DNA of 64,000 nucleotides, taken from NCBI GenBank assembly GCA_964247055.1, contig OZ176054.1, positions 10,788,001-10,852,000 of the forward strand. The letters are read 5' to 3'. The DNA comes from Paragordius varius (taxonomy: Eukaryota > Nematomorpha). Position numbers and translations under genes: made by a program. This document shows, in pieces, positions 12,572-24,647 of this stretch. Under the pieces are notes generated by a model, which saw only the letters and a list, made by a program, of their open reading frames with translations, ran no database searches and was not told the origin of the DNA. Every line of letters begins with the position of its first letter. Positions within the stretch are counted from its first letter, which is position 1.

Positions 12572-12984
12572 ATTTCATGCATACACACTTACTTAACACA
12601 CTCATCATTCAATTTATATTTTATTTTATATATATGCATTTATCCTTGCCATTTCTGAACAACGAATCTACCTCAACTAATTAAAATATTACCTGTAGTT
12701 TTTTTGATAATTGTAACCGCCCATTTTTTTTTTCAAATTCAAATTATGTGAAATAAATAAATTATAATTTATTTTACTAGTTTTTTGCCATTGTTTATGT
12801 TATGATTTGGTATTGTTTCAAAAAGTTTCGGTTTTAAGCTCCTTATGTCTGATGTTGTAATGAAGAGTAGGATTGAAACCAATTTGGTATAATAGAGATT
12901 TTGTGGAATTATGTATGTATGTAATTAACGAAATCAAACATTTTTTTATAGTTTTTCCACAAATACATATCCTTTTTTACCCTT

Positions 12985-13242
12985 ATGATTCGTCCGATTA
13001 TTAATATTCAACATAGTTTGATTCTGTTATTACTCTTGTTTATGATGACCATGTCTTTGGGACAATCTTTCCCTCTAGGGGGCGGATTTTTTGGGTTGGG
13101 TGGAGCTGGAAATTCCAACTTTTTTTGTTTTGGCAGTGGAATCGGGACCGGATCGTTTGGTCCTTTTGGAGGATTTCCTGGATTTCTCGGATTTGGTTTT
13201 GGTGGGTTCGGCGGTTTCCCAAACATCCCAAACTTTGGTTAA
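12985..13242 (+). CDS. Small secreted Gly/Phe-rich peptide, gene 2
   Basis: A single 85-residue frame. After a short polar start, the hydrophobic stretch SLILLLLLFMMTMSLG ends at a likely signal cleavage before QSFPLGGG. The mature part consists of GGFFG, GFGFGG and FGGFP repeats with one Cys. The composition matches gene 1, although the signal peptide differs and no small first exon was seen. A pyrimidine-rich TATAG acceptor at about 12951 may belong to a 5' UTR intron. AATAAA lies at 13308-13313. The antisense frames covering this region are compositional shadows. Confidence 0.75.
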   Translation: MIRPIINIQHSLILLLLLFMMTMSLGQSFPLGGGFFGLGGAGNSNFFCFGSGIGTGSFGPFGGFPGFLGFGFGGFGGFPNIPNFG

Positions 13243-13319
13243 TGAAAAAAACACATGCCTTCTTTCTTCTGTTCCTTCACACAATCCCAAATTTTAATTA
13301 GTATATCAATAAAATTGAT

Positions 13320-14116
13320 ATTTTTGAATAAAAATAATTGATTGATTGAATAATAAATTATCGTGTAGATAAAAAAAGTAATTGGATATGAAAATATGTA
13401 TGGGTACTTTTTGTATTAAATTTTGGGTAATTAAATTGAGACGATGAATAAAGGAGCATATCTTTTATTTATTAAACTATATATATATATAAATAATTAC
13501 CATCACTGACAATAAAATAATATGATTTTTTAAAAAAATTATTATATGATATAGCTAAAAATTTTGAAAGCTTATATACCCCCCCTCCTATGCTTCAGGT
13601 TAATGTTTAAAACAGTTTAATATTTAAATTTTTGCTTTCTTATAAAGTTATTGTTTTGTCCACAATAGATTTCTAAGAAATGTTTTTAGGTTGTTTATGT
13701 GATAAAATTTTATACCTTTATAACTTTTAATTATATATAATACCATTAAATTGCTTTTACAAAATAGTATATATATTTTATAGATATTGAGTATTTTTAA
13801 TATGTATTTATTATTACAATAAAAGGTAATTCTACTAAAAATAAAATAATTGAATTAGGCATCATTTTTGCACATTAAGGGTAAAAATCCTAATATAAGA
13901 ATAAATCATTTTGGAATATATTTTGAAAATGTTTAAATTTCTAAACAAAAAAATTAAATGTCAATTAGCAAAATTTTCATCTGACTTTTAACATTTTGCC
14001 AAGTAAACAAATTTTTTATATATAGATTTAATTTAAGATGAGAAGCTTGGGTAATAAAAATTTATTGGTAACAATTACACTAGAATATAAAAATTAAAAA
14101 CAAAGATCAATTAGCT
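13320..14116. other. Non-coding AT-rich stretch
   Basis: Nothing beyond low-complexity A/T sequence and a short CCCCCCTCC run near 13581 was seen. Confidence 0.35.
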
Positions 14117-14120
14117 ATAG

Positions 14121-14470
14121 AATTTTTTATGATCCGTAAATTTGATAAAAAAATCGATGATAACTGATATAATCATTAAATTTAATTTTTAATTTGTGCG
14201 ATGAAAATGTTTTAAATAAGGTTCGTATTCATGTCCCAAATAATGTAGAAAATAAATTAAATTATTATAAGTTTATTTACTAACCACTCTTGATGTTTCC
14301 ATTGGGTGAAAGTTTAAGTGTTAATAATTGCATATTTATTTCCTACATTATTTACACGTTAATACAAACCTTATTTAACAACCCTTCGTCTCACAAATTA
14401 AAAAATTAAATTTAATGATTTATCAGTTATTCTCTTTTTTATCAAATTTCACGGATCCTGAAAAAATACT
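14121..14470. repeat. Long inverted repeat, probable MITE
   Basis: The left arm (14121-14265) and the reversed right arm (about 14330-14470) share GATCCGTAAATTTGATAAAA, TAACTGAT..ATCATTAAATTT, TTTAATTTGTG and AAATAATGTAG motifs in the same order, at roughly 85% identity. Neither coding capacity nor a clear target duplication was found. Confidence 0.6.
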
Positions 14471-14474
14471 AGAT

Positions 14475-15913
14475 CGGAGGCACAATTCAAGTACCGCTGT
14501 ATAAGACAAATACAGGTATATGCATCGCACTCTGATCGCAATATATGTCTAAGCTCAATACCAAGTGTACATAATTACCACCAATTATTAAACGGTGAAA
14601 CTTAAACTAAAGCTATTATAATCTCTATTCGATAACTTCGACTTGGGTTTTGTTTCACAGGATTATTAAATCCTAATCTAATACCTGGTGTCCTCTAATT
14701 ATTATTTAGTTTTTATTTTTTGAGGAGCAATGATGTTTAATATGAATGGTAGGACATGGTTAATTTTTACTGATAAATAAAACATAACTATAAATACCAT
14801 TTAAGGCATAAATCCAATTATTTAATTTGACTGAGCTGTATAATAAGCAGAAGTCTCATCAGATATATTTAGTCTCGTTTCTGATTTTTTAATATAAACT
14901 TTTGATTTTAGTAATCCAGTACGATTTTCTCTGTCGCGATTTAGATGCGAAATATATTTTACCCAGAGGTTATAATATGAGTTTATAATGTCAAATATTT
15001 AAGAATATTAGTATGTTACGGTTCATGCCGGGTAGACATATAAAATGTTTGACACCAAAATCATATAAAAATAACAGCATTGAACATACGACTTTTTTTA
15101 AAAAGTTCAGTCCTATCCATAATCAACTAGTTAAATTAAATTTTATAAAATTAAAAAAAAAATTTTTTCCGGACATAAGCCACATACCCTCCATGTTGCA
15201 TAATTAGATTAGCAAAAATGTTAATAGGGTCATGCATCACAATTATATCCGGCTAAGAGGCTAAATTTTTCTATTGGCTATGAATGTGATTAAAATTATT
15301 AAAATTGTTTATATTTCGAGCTAATTCCTTAAATCTTTTTTAATCACAACTATAGCTAATATGATAATTTATATTTAGCTATTATAGTACGAGAATCATC
15401 TCTTGAAGGTTAACGTATTAAGGTGGACCCATAAGTTCTTTAAAATGAATCTTTTATATTAAAATCATAAACGTGCTTATTGAATTGCGAATGTTTGATT
15501 TAAGAATTGAGAATGGAAAAAAATCTTAAAACCTAGACTAATAATTTATTAAAATTTCTCAATTTTCATAGAATTACAACATTCAGTATTTCTGAGGGTA
15601 AAATAAAATTTTCAACAAATATTTAATTGAAATGATTCATATGTGTAACCGAAAAATGCGAAAACTATCTAGTATGGATTATAAGGATTTGCTCATAAAC
15701 ATATTGTGCTGTTTTAAATTTTATAATTAGTCGTATGATTGTTTAGGACCACCTGTTTTTTATAAGAAAATACCATTAAAACACCAAATAAATTAAATAA
15801 AGGTGGGGAATTTGAAAAAAACCACGGTTTCTGAAATATTATTTAATCATCCAGGCAACTTTATTAAAATAAATACTATATATTAAAATATATTTGTAAA
15901 TTGATAAAATGTT
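14475..15913. other. Non-coding stretch
   Basis: No supported gene. The 64-residue plus-strand frame at 15013-15207 has no splice or family support and was not called. Confidence 0.35.
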
Positions 15914-18900
15914 TTAATTAGAGCAATATTTGATGGTTTTCTGGATACGAGTACCGACAAAAGTTTTGTTTGTCCGTATGGATACGTTGTGTCCAAAACA
16001 ATCCACATAAGTCAATACATTTTTTGTCCAATATCGAATTGCCATGGTATTGTTATAGCTATAAAGAATGATGTGACTTGTGTTGACAAACACAGACATG
16101 CGCTATAAGTTAAACAAAAATCAAACCATCAATATATCTCAAATTATTATAATGAAAAATAAGGACGATTAAATGGATTGAGAAACAAGATTTAAAGTAT
16201 ATTAGTACTAAATATTAAAAATAATTATCTTAATTTACACCATATTTGCATCATTTTTGTGTGCTTTTGCTAAAAAAAATATATAGTTCACATAAGAATT
16301 GGGCGGATCAAATGAAAAATATTGGTGTCCACTCTTAGTCAAATTAGGGGTAAACTCATAAATCCATAAATTTTTTAGAACATAATAAAAGTGCCATAAT
16401 GTTAATATTATTTACAAGAATAAAAATCAACATTCTCAGTCACCAAAAAGAAAAATTTAATTTGAAAAGCAATGAATAAATATATGTAACAAGTTATATA
16501 GAGTATGAATGGGTTAAGAAAAATTTTATTTATGAATATATATTTTTCCTATTTTTAAATTTTGCATTAATCTCAAAAAATTACTCATTTTTAATAAATT
16601 ATTCATTTTTTAAATTATTCTCTATAAATCCTATTGTCTATTATAAATGAAATTCAATAATATTTATTATATAAATTTATTAATTAACTACTTTGCATCT
16701 GAGAAAAATTCACTTTCATAAACAGTTTATTATTATTAATCCATATGGATCAATAGTGTATTTGTAAAAAAGTTTATGACCCGATATTTTTATTAAATAT
16801 TTTATGTAAACAGGTAAAAGGTAAATAAAGATGAGCCTTCAGTTTTTAATTGATGCCCAAGGAAAAAGGCACCTAATCTTAAGATATTGAAAAATAATTA
16901 GGTATTATAAAAAAAGCAAAAAAATTTTCATGCATAGTTAATACACGGAATCATTTCATGAAATTAATTAATTTTAGCCATTTTGAGAAAAATATCCTCT
17001 ATGACAAAAGATGACTTTCAATTGTAAATTAGGCATAACAGAACACACTATTGTTTCAGGCACCAAATTTGGACACAAAACAAGAAGTAATAAAAGTTAT
17101 GCGTTACAAAGATTTAAAAATTTAATAATACCAACTTTCCCTATATTTGATCAAAGATTTGAAATATATTACGTAAAATTTTACCACATGAAATACAATC
17201 ATCTCAATTATATTTGACACTATAAAGATTTTAATGTATTATACATTTATTAAAGACTCATAGTTAATTACTATAAAAAAAATTTCAAAGCATTTTATTT
17301 TTTAAATCGTTGTACCAATACATTTAACCTTAATCACAATAACGCAATGATACGAATTTATATTATAAATCCCCTTTCGGCAATATATTTGCCACGATTT
17401 AAAATTCTTACTTTTGGCAGAATTTATAACTTTCATAAAAATCCTATTAAAATTTTTGTAGTTAAGACAAATGCAAACTTTCCTCTATAATAACAGTTGT
17501 TTAAATCCGTAATATAATGATAAAGGATAATTAAATAGAATTAAATGAAATTATAAGAAATTATAAACGATATGTGAAACCCTTCGTCAATAGTAATCGC
17601 AGACTAGATTCGTGCTTGTTAGCACTCATCAGTACGACACAACTATTTGAATTGGGGTTTTCACATATCGATTTACCATTACAATTTCCTCTATAATGTA
17701 ATTAAATATTCATATTAAACATATGCTCCCATGTATGACAAAGTTTGAAATTAATTTATACAAAAACGTTTTTTGATTGCAACGTAATTAACACAGATAT
17801 ATATACAGCATACATTTACAGGTCGGATCACATGGACAGTCAGGGTTAGATTGTGTATATTTTCCATCGATATGTAACATTTGTTAGCATTCGATATATT
17901 CAATGTAAACTAAAATATAGAAAATATCTTAAAATAATAATAAAAACACGTTTGATAGCAGAAATTTTTTTTATGAAATTATTTACGTTTGCGTTTTATA
18001 TACCTTAACGACCTCTATCATTGGTCAGCTTTTTAATCGGTTTAAAGGATGCTAGATTTACGTGTGTTTTAGCATATATTAAAATATTTATATTTAATCG
18101 TTACCTATTCAACTGTACTTGTATATAAACAATATATATTGCTTATGACCTAGTCCGCAATGAAATAAAGGCTTACACAGAACACAATAAAATATTCGAT
18201 GAAAGATATTAAATCTGATAGACACAAGAATATTATGTTGCTTTAGGTTTTAGGGCTTAATAGTGATTTAATTTTTTTGGTAAATGCTTCAGATCGAAAT
18301 TGGCAAAAATAAGGCAATAAAATAATTTGAGATCTAACAGCATTAATACAAAATATCGTTAAAAAAACTATTTTTAAAGCAAATACCATATGGGTATTAG
18401 ATCTAAAATTTTATGTTAATATTTTTAACACTTCGATTTAAATTTGGGTATCTAAACACCCCAGACTATATTTAAGGTTAAATTTTTAAAAAACTACTGA
18501 AAGAAATAATCCCATTTAAATTCAAGCTTCTATCCTAATACAAATTATGTAAATAAGCCGAAGCATCTAAAGAAAATTTTGTTTTGAAAAAAAAAGTTTC
18601 ATATCAAACTACTTCGACGAATTTTTATTTTACAACATTTTGGCAAAATATCGTGTATCTTTATTTTAAAGCTAAAATATAAGCTAGTTTTTAATTTAAA
18701 TCACATCTAACATTGAGAGAAACATAAAAAGTGGTTTATTTTGTATTATTTTTAAATTTAGCCAATGCACACATGTCTGACCAATTTACCTTGAGGTTTT
18801 ATCTAAAAATAATTAAAATCTAGTATTTTTGAATGATATTTTTATATATTTCGGTTTATTAATGTTATTCTGCAATTTTCGCCATTGTTTTAATTCATTC

Positions 18901-21900
18901 CATATTTTCTGAATTGATACCCTAGACTATATTTAAGGTTAAATTTTTAAAAATTACTGAAAGGAATAACCCAATTTAAATTAAAGCTTCTATCCCAATA
19001 CAAATTATATAAATAAGCCGAAATATCTAAATAAAATTTGTTTTGAAAAAAAAAGTTTCATATCAAACAGCTTCGACGCAATTTTTATTTTACAATATTT
19101 TGGATAAATATCGTGTTATTTTATTTTAAAGCTAAAATATAAGCTAGTTTTTTATTATAATCACATCTAACATTGATAGAAACATAAAAAGTGGTTTATT
19201 TTGTATTATTTTTAAATTTAGCTAATGCACACATTGACTAAATTTTTACCTAGAGTTTTTGTCTAAAAATAATTAATATCTAGTATTTTTGAATGATATT
19301 TTTATATATTTCGGTTTATAAATGTTATAAATCTACAATTTTTGCCATTGTTTTAATTCATTCCATATTTTCTGAATTATTTTATTTTAAACAGGCCTGG
19401 GATATCCATCCACCCCAATTTAAATCCAAACCTTAAAAATGTGTTGTATTCAAGTGTTAAATAAAGGAAAAAAGCCGAGATTACACGGTATATATGCTAG
19501 ATTATGACATCATAAAAGTTTTTTTTAACAATGCATACTTTGCTTCACCATTAAATTTAGGCGGTTGAGGCGTAGTACAGCATAATGTTTTAAAGCATGT
19601 GGAAATGTTTTAAAACGTTTTGAGATATTATAACAATTTTTTAATATAATTCGATGCTTACCTCTAAAGTTAAATAAAATGTTAGTTTGGCTAAAAAATT
19701 TCGTTTTTATACGCAATTTTGTTTTAATTTATACTTAAAAATATCAATAAAAACAGTGTTTAAATGTAAATTAATTATAATGTCTTTTTAAGTGATAAAA
19801 AAATGCTGTCTTTGATTGAAAAAACGATGCGTTTAAGCCAGTGGTTTTTATGTTGCGCCCAACCAAATAGAAAATAAAAATTCTTGCAACCCGCTCTTTT
19901 AACAAAATCCAAGATAAAAATGTAATATATATTATAATATTATTAAATCCCAATCAACGTGATCCTTATATTAGCATTTATTGAAATATCTTTTCTATAT
20001 CGGTCAAATTTAATAACTTGAAATCCTTCAATTTGTTTCTGTTTAATTTTTTTATTAAACTCTCCAAATTTTTTGCGCCCCCTTAGATTTTTCTACGCCC
20101 CTTGGGGGGGAAGGGGGGAGCGCTCTTTGGAAACCACTGGCTTAAGCACAAATGTTGCGTTCGAAAGTAAATTACGTTCGATACACTGTTTTTAAATAAT
20201 GATATATCGGAAAATTTGTGTTTTGATAATATTATAAACCAATTTTCGTACATGTTGCCTTTTTTAATAAAATTCATTTTACCAATATCTTATTTTATAG
20301 TGTACTTTTAAAATTCAATAATTAATTTGAAAGATAGTATTATAGTTTTTAATTAAGCGCATTGTGGGGAGCCAATTAACTTAAAGCCGGCCAGGCAAAT
20401 TATTTGTTTTTTTGATTTTTTGGTAAAGATTTTTGTTTTTATTAGTTGAACTAGATTCGCTTCAATCGTCCCGTATAGAAGTTTTAAATAAATTTTTTTA
20501 TATTATCATAATAAAAATTATATAAATAAGCCACATTTTCTTTTAGTTTTGAAAAAAAAATCCATATCAAATTGGTGGGACGCTATTCAAAACATTGCAA
20601 AATATCGTGTTTATTTGTAACGCCTATGTTAAATTTTATATTTAATTCAAATTCACATCTAACATAGTTATAAAGAGAAAAATTGGTTTGTTTTGCATTA
20701 TTTTTATATTTAACTAATGCACGCATGCCATGTTGGCTAAATATTTACTTTGAGGTTTATCCACAAAATAAATTATATAATTTTTTTTAATGAATCCTTT
20801 TTTATATTTTGGTTCATTAATATTATATAAGTGCAACTTTTGCAAGCTTCAATTTGTCCCATAGTTTAAAAATATCTGATTTTGAATAGGCCTGGGATCC
20901 CATAAATCCCAATACGAATTGGAGAACTGAAATGAATGTGTTGCATCCATGTTTTACTTTCCAAATTTTTAGACTAAAAATATCATTGGCAGCAAAAAAT
21001 AAAATATATAAAATTACATCCTCTATCCATTGTACTTCGTATGGGGAATAGTCAAAGAAACTTTTAACAATATCAAAATTCATGATATTTATTGAGGAGA
21101 AATTTTGCGATGTCTTGAATACATTCAAATCTAAAGTGTTTATAACGTTGACAATTCTCATGTTATTGTTTCCAAGATTGGCAATTTCCACATAAATGTT
21201 TCTACAAAGAATATATTTATGAAAAATATTATAAGCATGCAATGTAAAACCGATAATTTATGTTTCCAAATGCAATACCATGATGCTGACCCCTTAAAAG
21301 ACATTTTTACAATATTTAAGGTGATAACAGGCTCAAGGTGAAATTTTTGGGCCCATTAAGTTCTCCCAGTTTAAATTTCTTATTAAAGATATATGATTAA
21401 CATAAAATGAATTAAAAGTCATCTAGAGTGTTATTTAATATTATGTTTTTATGAGCATGTTTAACGATATTTATAAACCAAACAAATTTTTGGCGGTAGA
21501 AAGTTTTAAAATTTCATATATTTTAATCATACTAGGCACCAGGTCATAAAATCTCTTTTTAAGATTTTTAATTAAGGCTATGGAAAAAGTGATTTATTTG
21601 GTTAAAAAAGTAAAAAAAATGATTTTCGTGCTATATTTAGCATATACTTTTTTTAACAAGTTTCAAAATGGGTGACCGGAGCAGACAAAAACAATAAAGT
21701 AATAAATAAATATTGTGTAAAATATTCGGATTGAATTTGCACAAAATTTTCAAATAAATATTTATTATACATATTTCGCCATCGCAGGTACCGAACGGGT
21801 TAACCACATATTTTCAATAAAAAATATTTACTGGTTATGAGAAACTAAGCTCTCTAAACAAAACCGATGCTAAAGTTATATTTCACATTTTGTAAGAATT

Positions 21901-24577
21901 TCCATATCCATATTTCAACGAAATCTTATATCAATTCCTTTAAATTGTATTCCAAAAATTGGATACGCTTTCCTTTTCAACTGACGAAGCTTATGGAACT
22001 AAATATTATTTACAGTTTAAATCACCCTTCAATTCAAATTCGTGTTTTTGGACTAATATGACTCATTATGATATATATCTTTATGGCATAGTTAATTTTT
22101 TTAATGTTAATTATTTAAACAAAATTTAGTTTAAAAATATATAAAAAATATATAATTTTTAATCTTAAAAAACAATTAATTTATTTAAGGGTGAATTTGT
22201 ATTATTCAAGGGTGAATTTGAATTGTATATGGTATATTATATCTAAAATCTATAAAAATAGTTTTTAAAATTAGCAGTATATTTTACATGCAGCTTGGTT
22301 CCCAAATTTATTTTTTTGCATTTTCAAGTGTATCCCAAAATAGAATACAAAAATTACTATTTTAACCTAATTTTATTAATATAGGTGTAGATTTTTGATG
22401 TCTGTTCTACATTTCGGAAAAATTAAATTAAATCGAGGGAATGTTCAAAATAAAAGGAAACGCGTTGGTTATTCTAACTATGATTTTTCAGCGTATGCAG
22501 AAAAGGCTTGCAATTTTAAAATATATATTAAAAATTAACATTTCATTTAACTTCACAAAGCTTTAGATAATTTACAATTAGCATTTCCAAACATTGCGAT
22601 TTTAAATGGTTATCCTAGAAAAAAAAGTACCCATTAAAACATATTATTTCACAGAACGACTTCAATTCAATCTCCATATTCAAACAGGCAAATAATTTTT
22701 ATTTTAATATATGAAAAATATTGTCGTATAAACTTTATCTTATCTCTCCCTTTACTTCCTGGGCGGACGAAATTATATATTCCAGGATCCCGAATAAGTT
22801 GACAAATTCTCTGAGTATTGATATAATTGGCTAAATATTAATATAAAAAGATTCTATAAATAACACATAACCTATTGACTATAGTTTATAAAACAAATAC
22901 TTTAATTTTAGCCTAAAATAATTTTTTTATTATCATCATTAGAACGGTCAAAAGAAGTGTATACTTGATTAATAATAATCAAAGGACTTACTTATACTTA
23001 AATAACTCCTAGGCTACTCATAAATTGGTAACTTTCAGACTATGTTTTTAACTAGTTAAATTTTATTCTATAATTTATAGCGCAATTTTAAAAAAGTCCA
23101 ATGTAAGCTCCATTTTAGAAATAACTTGAATAATTTATGGTATATTATATTGTTTGAAACAATTTTAAATATGGAAGCGCTATTTATGTTATATTAACAC
23201 TTGGATACAACACACTCATTTTAGTCCTTCGATTTAAATTGGGGTAGTTGGATACCCCAGGCCTGTTTAAAATCAAATACTTTAAAAAGTATGGAAGCAA
23301 TCGAAACCATGGCAAAATTTTGCACTTATAACATTAATAAACCGAAATATAAAAAAATTTTTATTCAAAAATACTTGATATTACTTATTTTGAGCTAAAA
23401 TCGAAAGGTAAAAATTTAGTCAACATCATATGTGTCAAATTGTAAAATTAAAAAATAATACAAAAACCGCTTTTTCTATTTCTATCAATGTTAGATGTAA
23501 TTTATATAAAAATTAAGCTTTAGTTTTACCCTTAAAATTAAATGAAGACGATATTTTGCAAAATTTTTGTAAAATAAAAATGGCGTCGAAGTAGTTTGAG
23601 ATAAAACTTTTTTTCAAAACAAAATTTTATCAAGATATTTTGGCATATTTATATAATATTTATCAGGATAGAAGCATAAATTTAAATTGGGACCGTTTCC
23701 TTCAGTAGTTTTTTAAAAATTTTAATTTAAATTTAGTCTGGCGTATTTAGATACCCCAATTTGAATCGAAGTGTTAAGGTTAATTTTCGAAGAGTAAATA
23801 ACATCTTTACACAGCTAATCAACGGAATTATATATATTTTTTAATATATTTAAAATATTGGGTTAAAACATGCCATAAAAAATATATTTCAGGATTGATA
23901 CCAATTCTTAATCGATTTTACTTATAAAAACAAGCATTAAAAACTTTTGATTTTCGGCTTGACTTGGTTATTTTATTAATCCTTAGTCTTATATTGCAAA
24001 TCATAGCAATGATTGAATTTTTTAAAAAAAATATAGAATGAATGTATAATTACTTCTGCCATGAACCATTGTCCAGGAATCTATTTATATATCAAAATCA
24101 TAAAAAAAGCTTAAATATAAACCTATTTAATCCAAAAATTAATAAACCACATTTTTTAGATATTTTACAAAGAAATTATAGTAAACTACCGACATATAAA
24201 TTTTTTTTAACAATTATTATTATATAAATTTATTGTAATTTGGAATTTAAATAAACTTTCTATAATCATTTATCAAAGCCCTATTAAATTGTGGTGCAAC
24301 AATGTTTATGCATAAAGCTTTAGTTAAAATATCATTATATCGTTTTATCAATCAAATATTTTATACCATCATCCTCGCATTTAGATATGACAAGTTTAAG
24401 ACTAATGCCTTTTTCGAAGCTAAATGAATCATTTGCTTTGATCAAAATATTGGATAAATAATTGATGCGAGAAGTTGGCCAAATCGCTGTTTGAAAGGAA
24501 TACTGAGTTTTTTCGATTGGGTCGTAATAAATTTCATATAACGTTAGTGGTTTCCTCCATTTTTGTATAAATCTTAA
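15914..24577 (-). CDS. Tentative divergent membrane-protein gene, weakly TMEM231-like, partial
   Basis: Three exon-like blocks with splice borders: 24367-24577, 20958-21201 and the terminal 15914-16102 (stop TAA). The last junction is phase 0 on both sides. The first ends in phase 1 while the second starts needing phase 2, so at least one exon between them is missing from this model. The first block contains WRKPLTLYEIYYDP, AIWPTSRINYL and CEDDG. The second has INIMNFDIVKSFFDYSPYEV followed by a hydrophobic DVILYILFF segment and SLKIWK. The order resembles TMEM231, a ciliary transition-zone protein with a luminal domain between two membrane spans: ..EQP..F, WST..N.L, E.D.N.DG, then YQP..W, a membrane span and IKIFVF. 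The similarity is faint, and the C-terminal VDCFGHNVSI.. tail has no counterpart I know. The blocks could also belong to different genes. Confidence 0.3.
16103..17540. other. Non-coding stretch (intron of the tentative gene)
   Basis: No exon or repeat copy recognised. A 68-residue plus-strand frame at 17011-17217 lacks support. Confidence 0.3.
17541..17676 (-). mobile_element. Hammerhead-ribozyme hairpin repeat, copy 2
   Basis: The second copy of the 103-bp hairpin (17568-17670) has the same inverted CGATATGTGAAA ends and the same AT tail with GAAATTATAA repeats. It differs from copy 1 at four positions. One lies in the ribozyme core: GAAA reads GAAT (15.1 position, plus-strand ATTC at 17608-17611), which should impair cleavage. 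The other core bases, stem II and the GTC triplet are unchanged. Confidence 0.75.
18425..19460 (+). mobile_element. MITE family A, two copies in direct tandem
   Basis: Copy 3a (18425 to about 18914) has the TTAACACTTCGATTTAAATT left end but lacks the right end. Copy 3b starts inside the left end (ATACCCTAGACTATATTTAAGG) and runs to a proper CAAGTGTTAA end at 19460. The two bodies are about 90% alike, so this is either a tandem duplication or a nested insertion. Confidence 0.75.
19839..20139. mobile_element. hAT-type MITE with 8-bp target duplication
   Basis: A 301-bp element starting CAGTGGTTTTTATGTTGCGC and ending GCTCTTTGGAAACCACTG. It is flanked by GTTTAAGC on the left and GCTTAAGC on the right, an 8-bp duplication with one mismatch. 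CAGTGG ends, 8-bp duplications and GCGC-rich subterminal sequence are typical of hAT elements. No transposase frame remains. Confidence 0.8.
20500..20957 (+). mobile_element. MITE family A copy 4, degenerate
   Basis: The middle and right part of family A are recognisable: ATTATATAAATAAGCC, TTTGAAAAAAAAATCC, the GCACGCATG block and CTGGGATCCCATAAATCCC. The left end is eroded. The right end reads GTTGCATCCATGTTTTAC instead of GTTGTATCCAAGTGTTAA. Its reverse complement supplies GTAAAA, which coincides with the splice donor of the exon-like block 20958-21201. Confidence 0.65.
22009..22232 (+). mobile_element. TA-type MITE, family B copy b
   Basis: A short diverged copy with left TTTACAGTTTAAATCACCC, central ATATCTTTATGGCATAG and right AAGGGTGAATTTGAATTGTA ends. 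Confidence 0.65.
23194..23777 (-). mobile_element. MITE family A copy 5, full length
   Basis: Complete copy in reverse orientation: TTAACACTTGGATACAACAC at the left, CCCAATTTGAATCGAAGTGTTAA-like at the right, with TTAA on both sides. It is the best-preserved family member and shows the internal GGGGTAGTTGGATACCCC palindrome. Confidence 0.8.
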
Positions 24578-24647
24578 CTTTAAATATTTACATAGAAATA
24601 AATAAATATAAAAGAAAAAACTAACATTTTTTACCTTCATAACACTA

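Noticed and set aside
13008-13297. Pro/Lys-rich antisense frames over the Gly/Phe peptide gene
   Set aside because: They are the complement of GGN/TTY codon repeats and lack a signal peptide or promoter.
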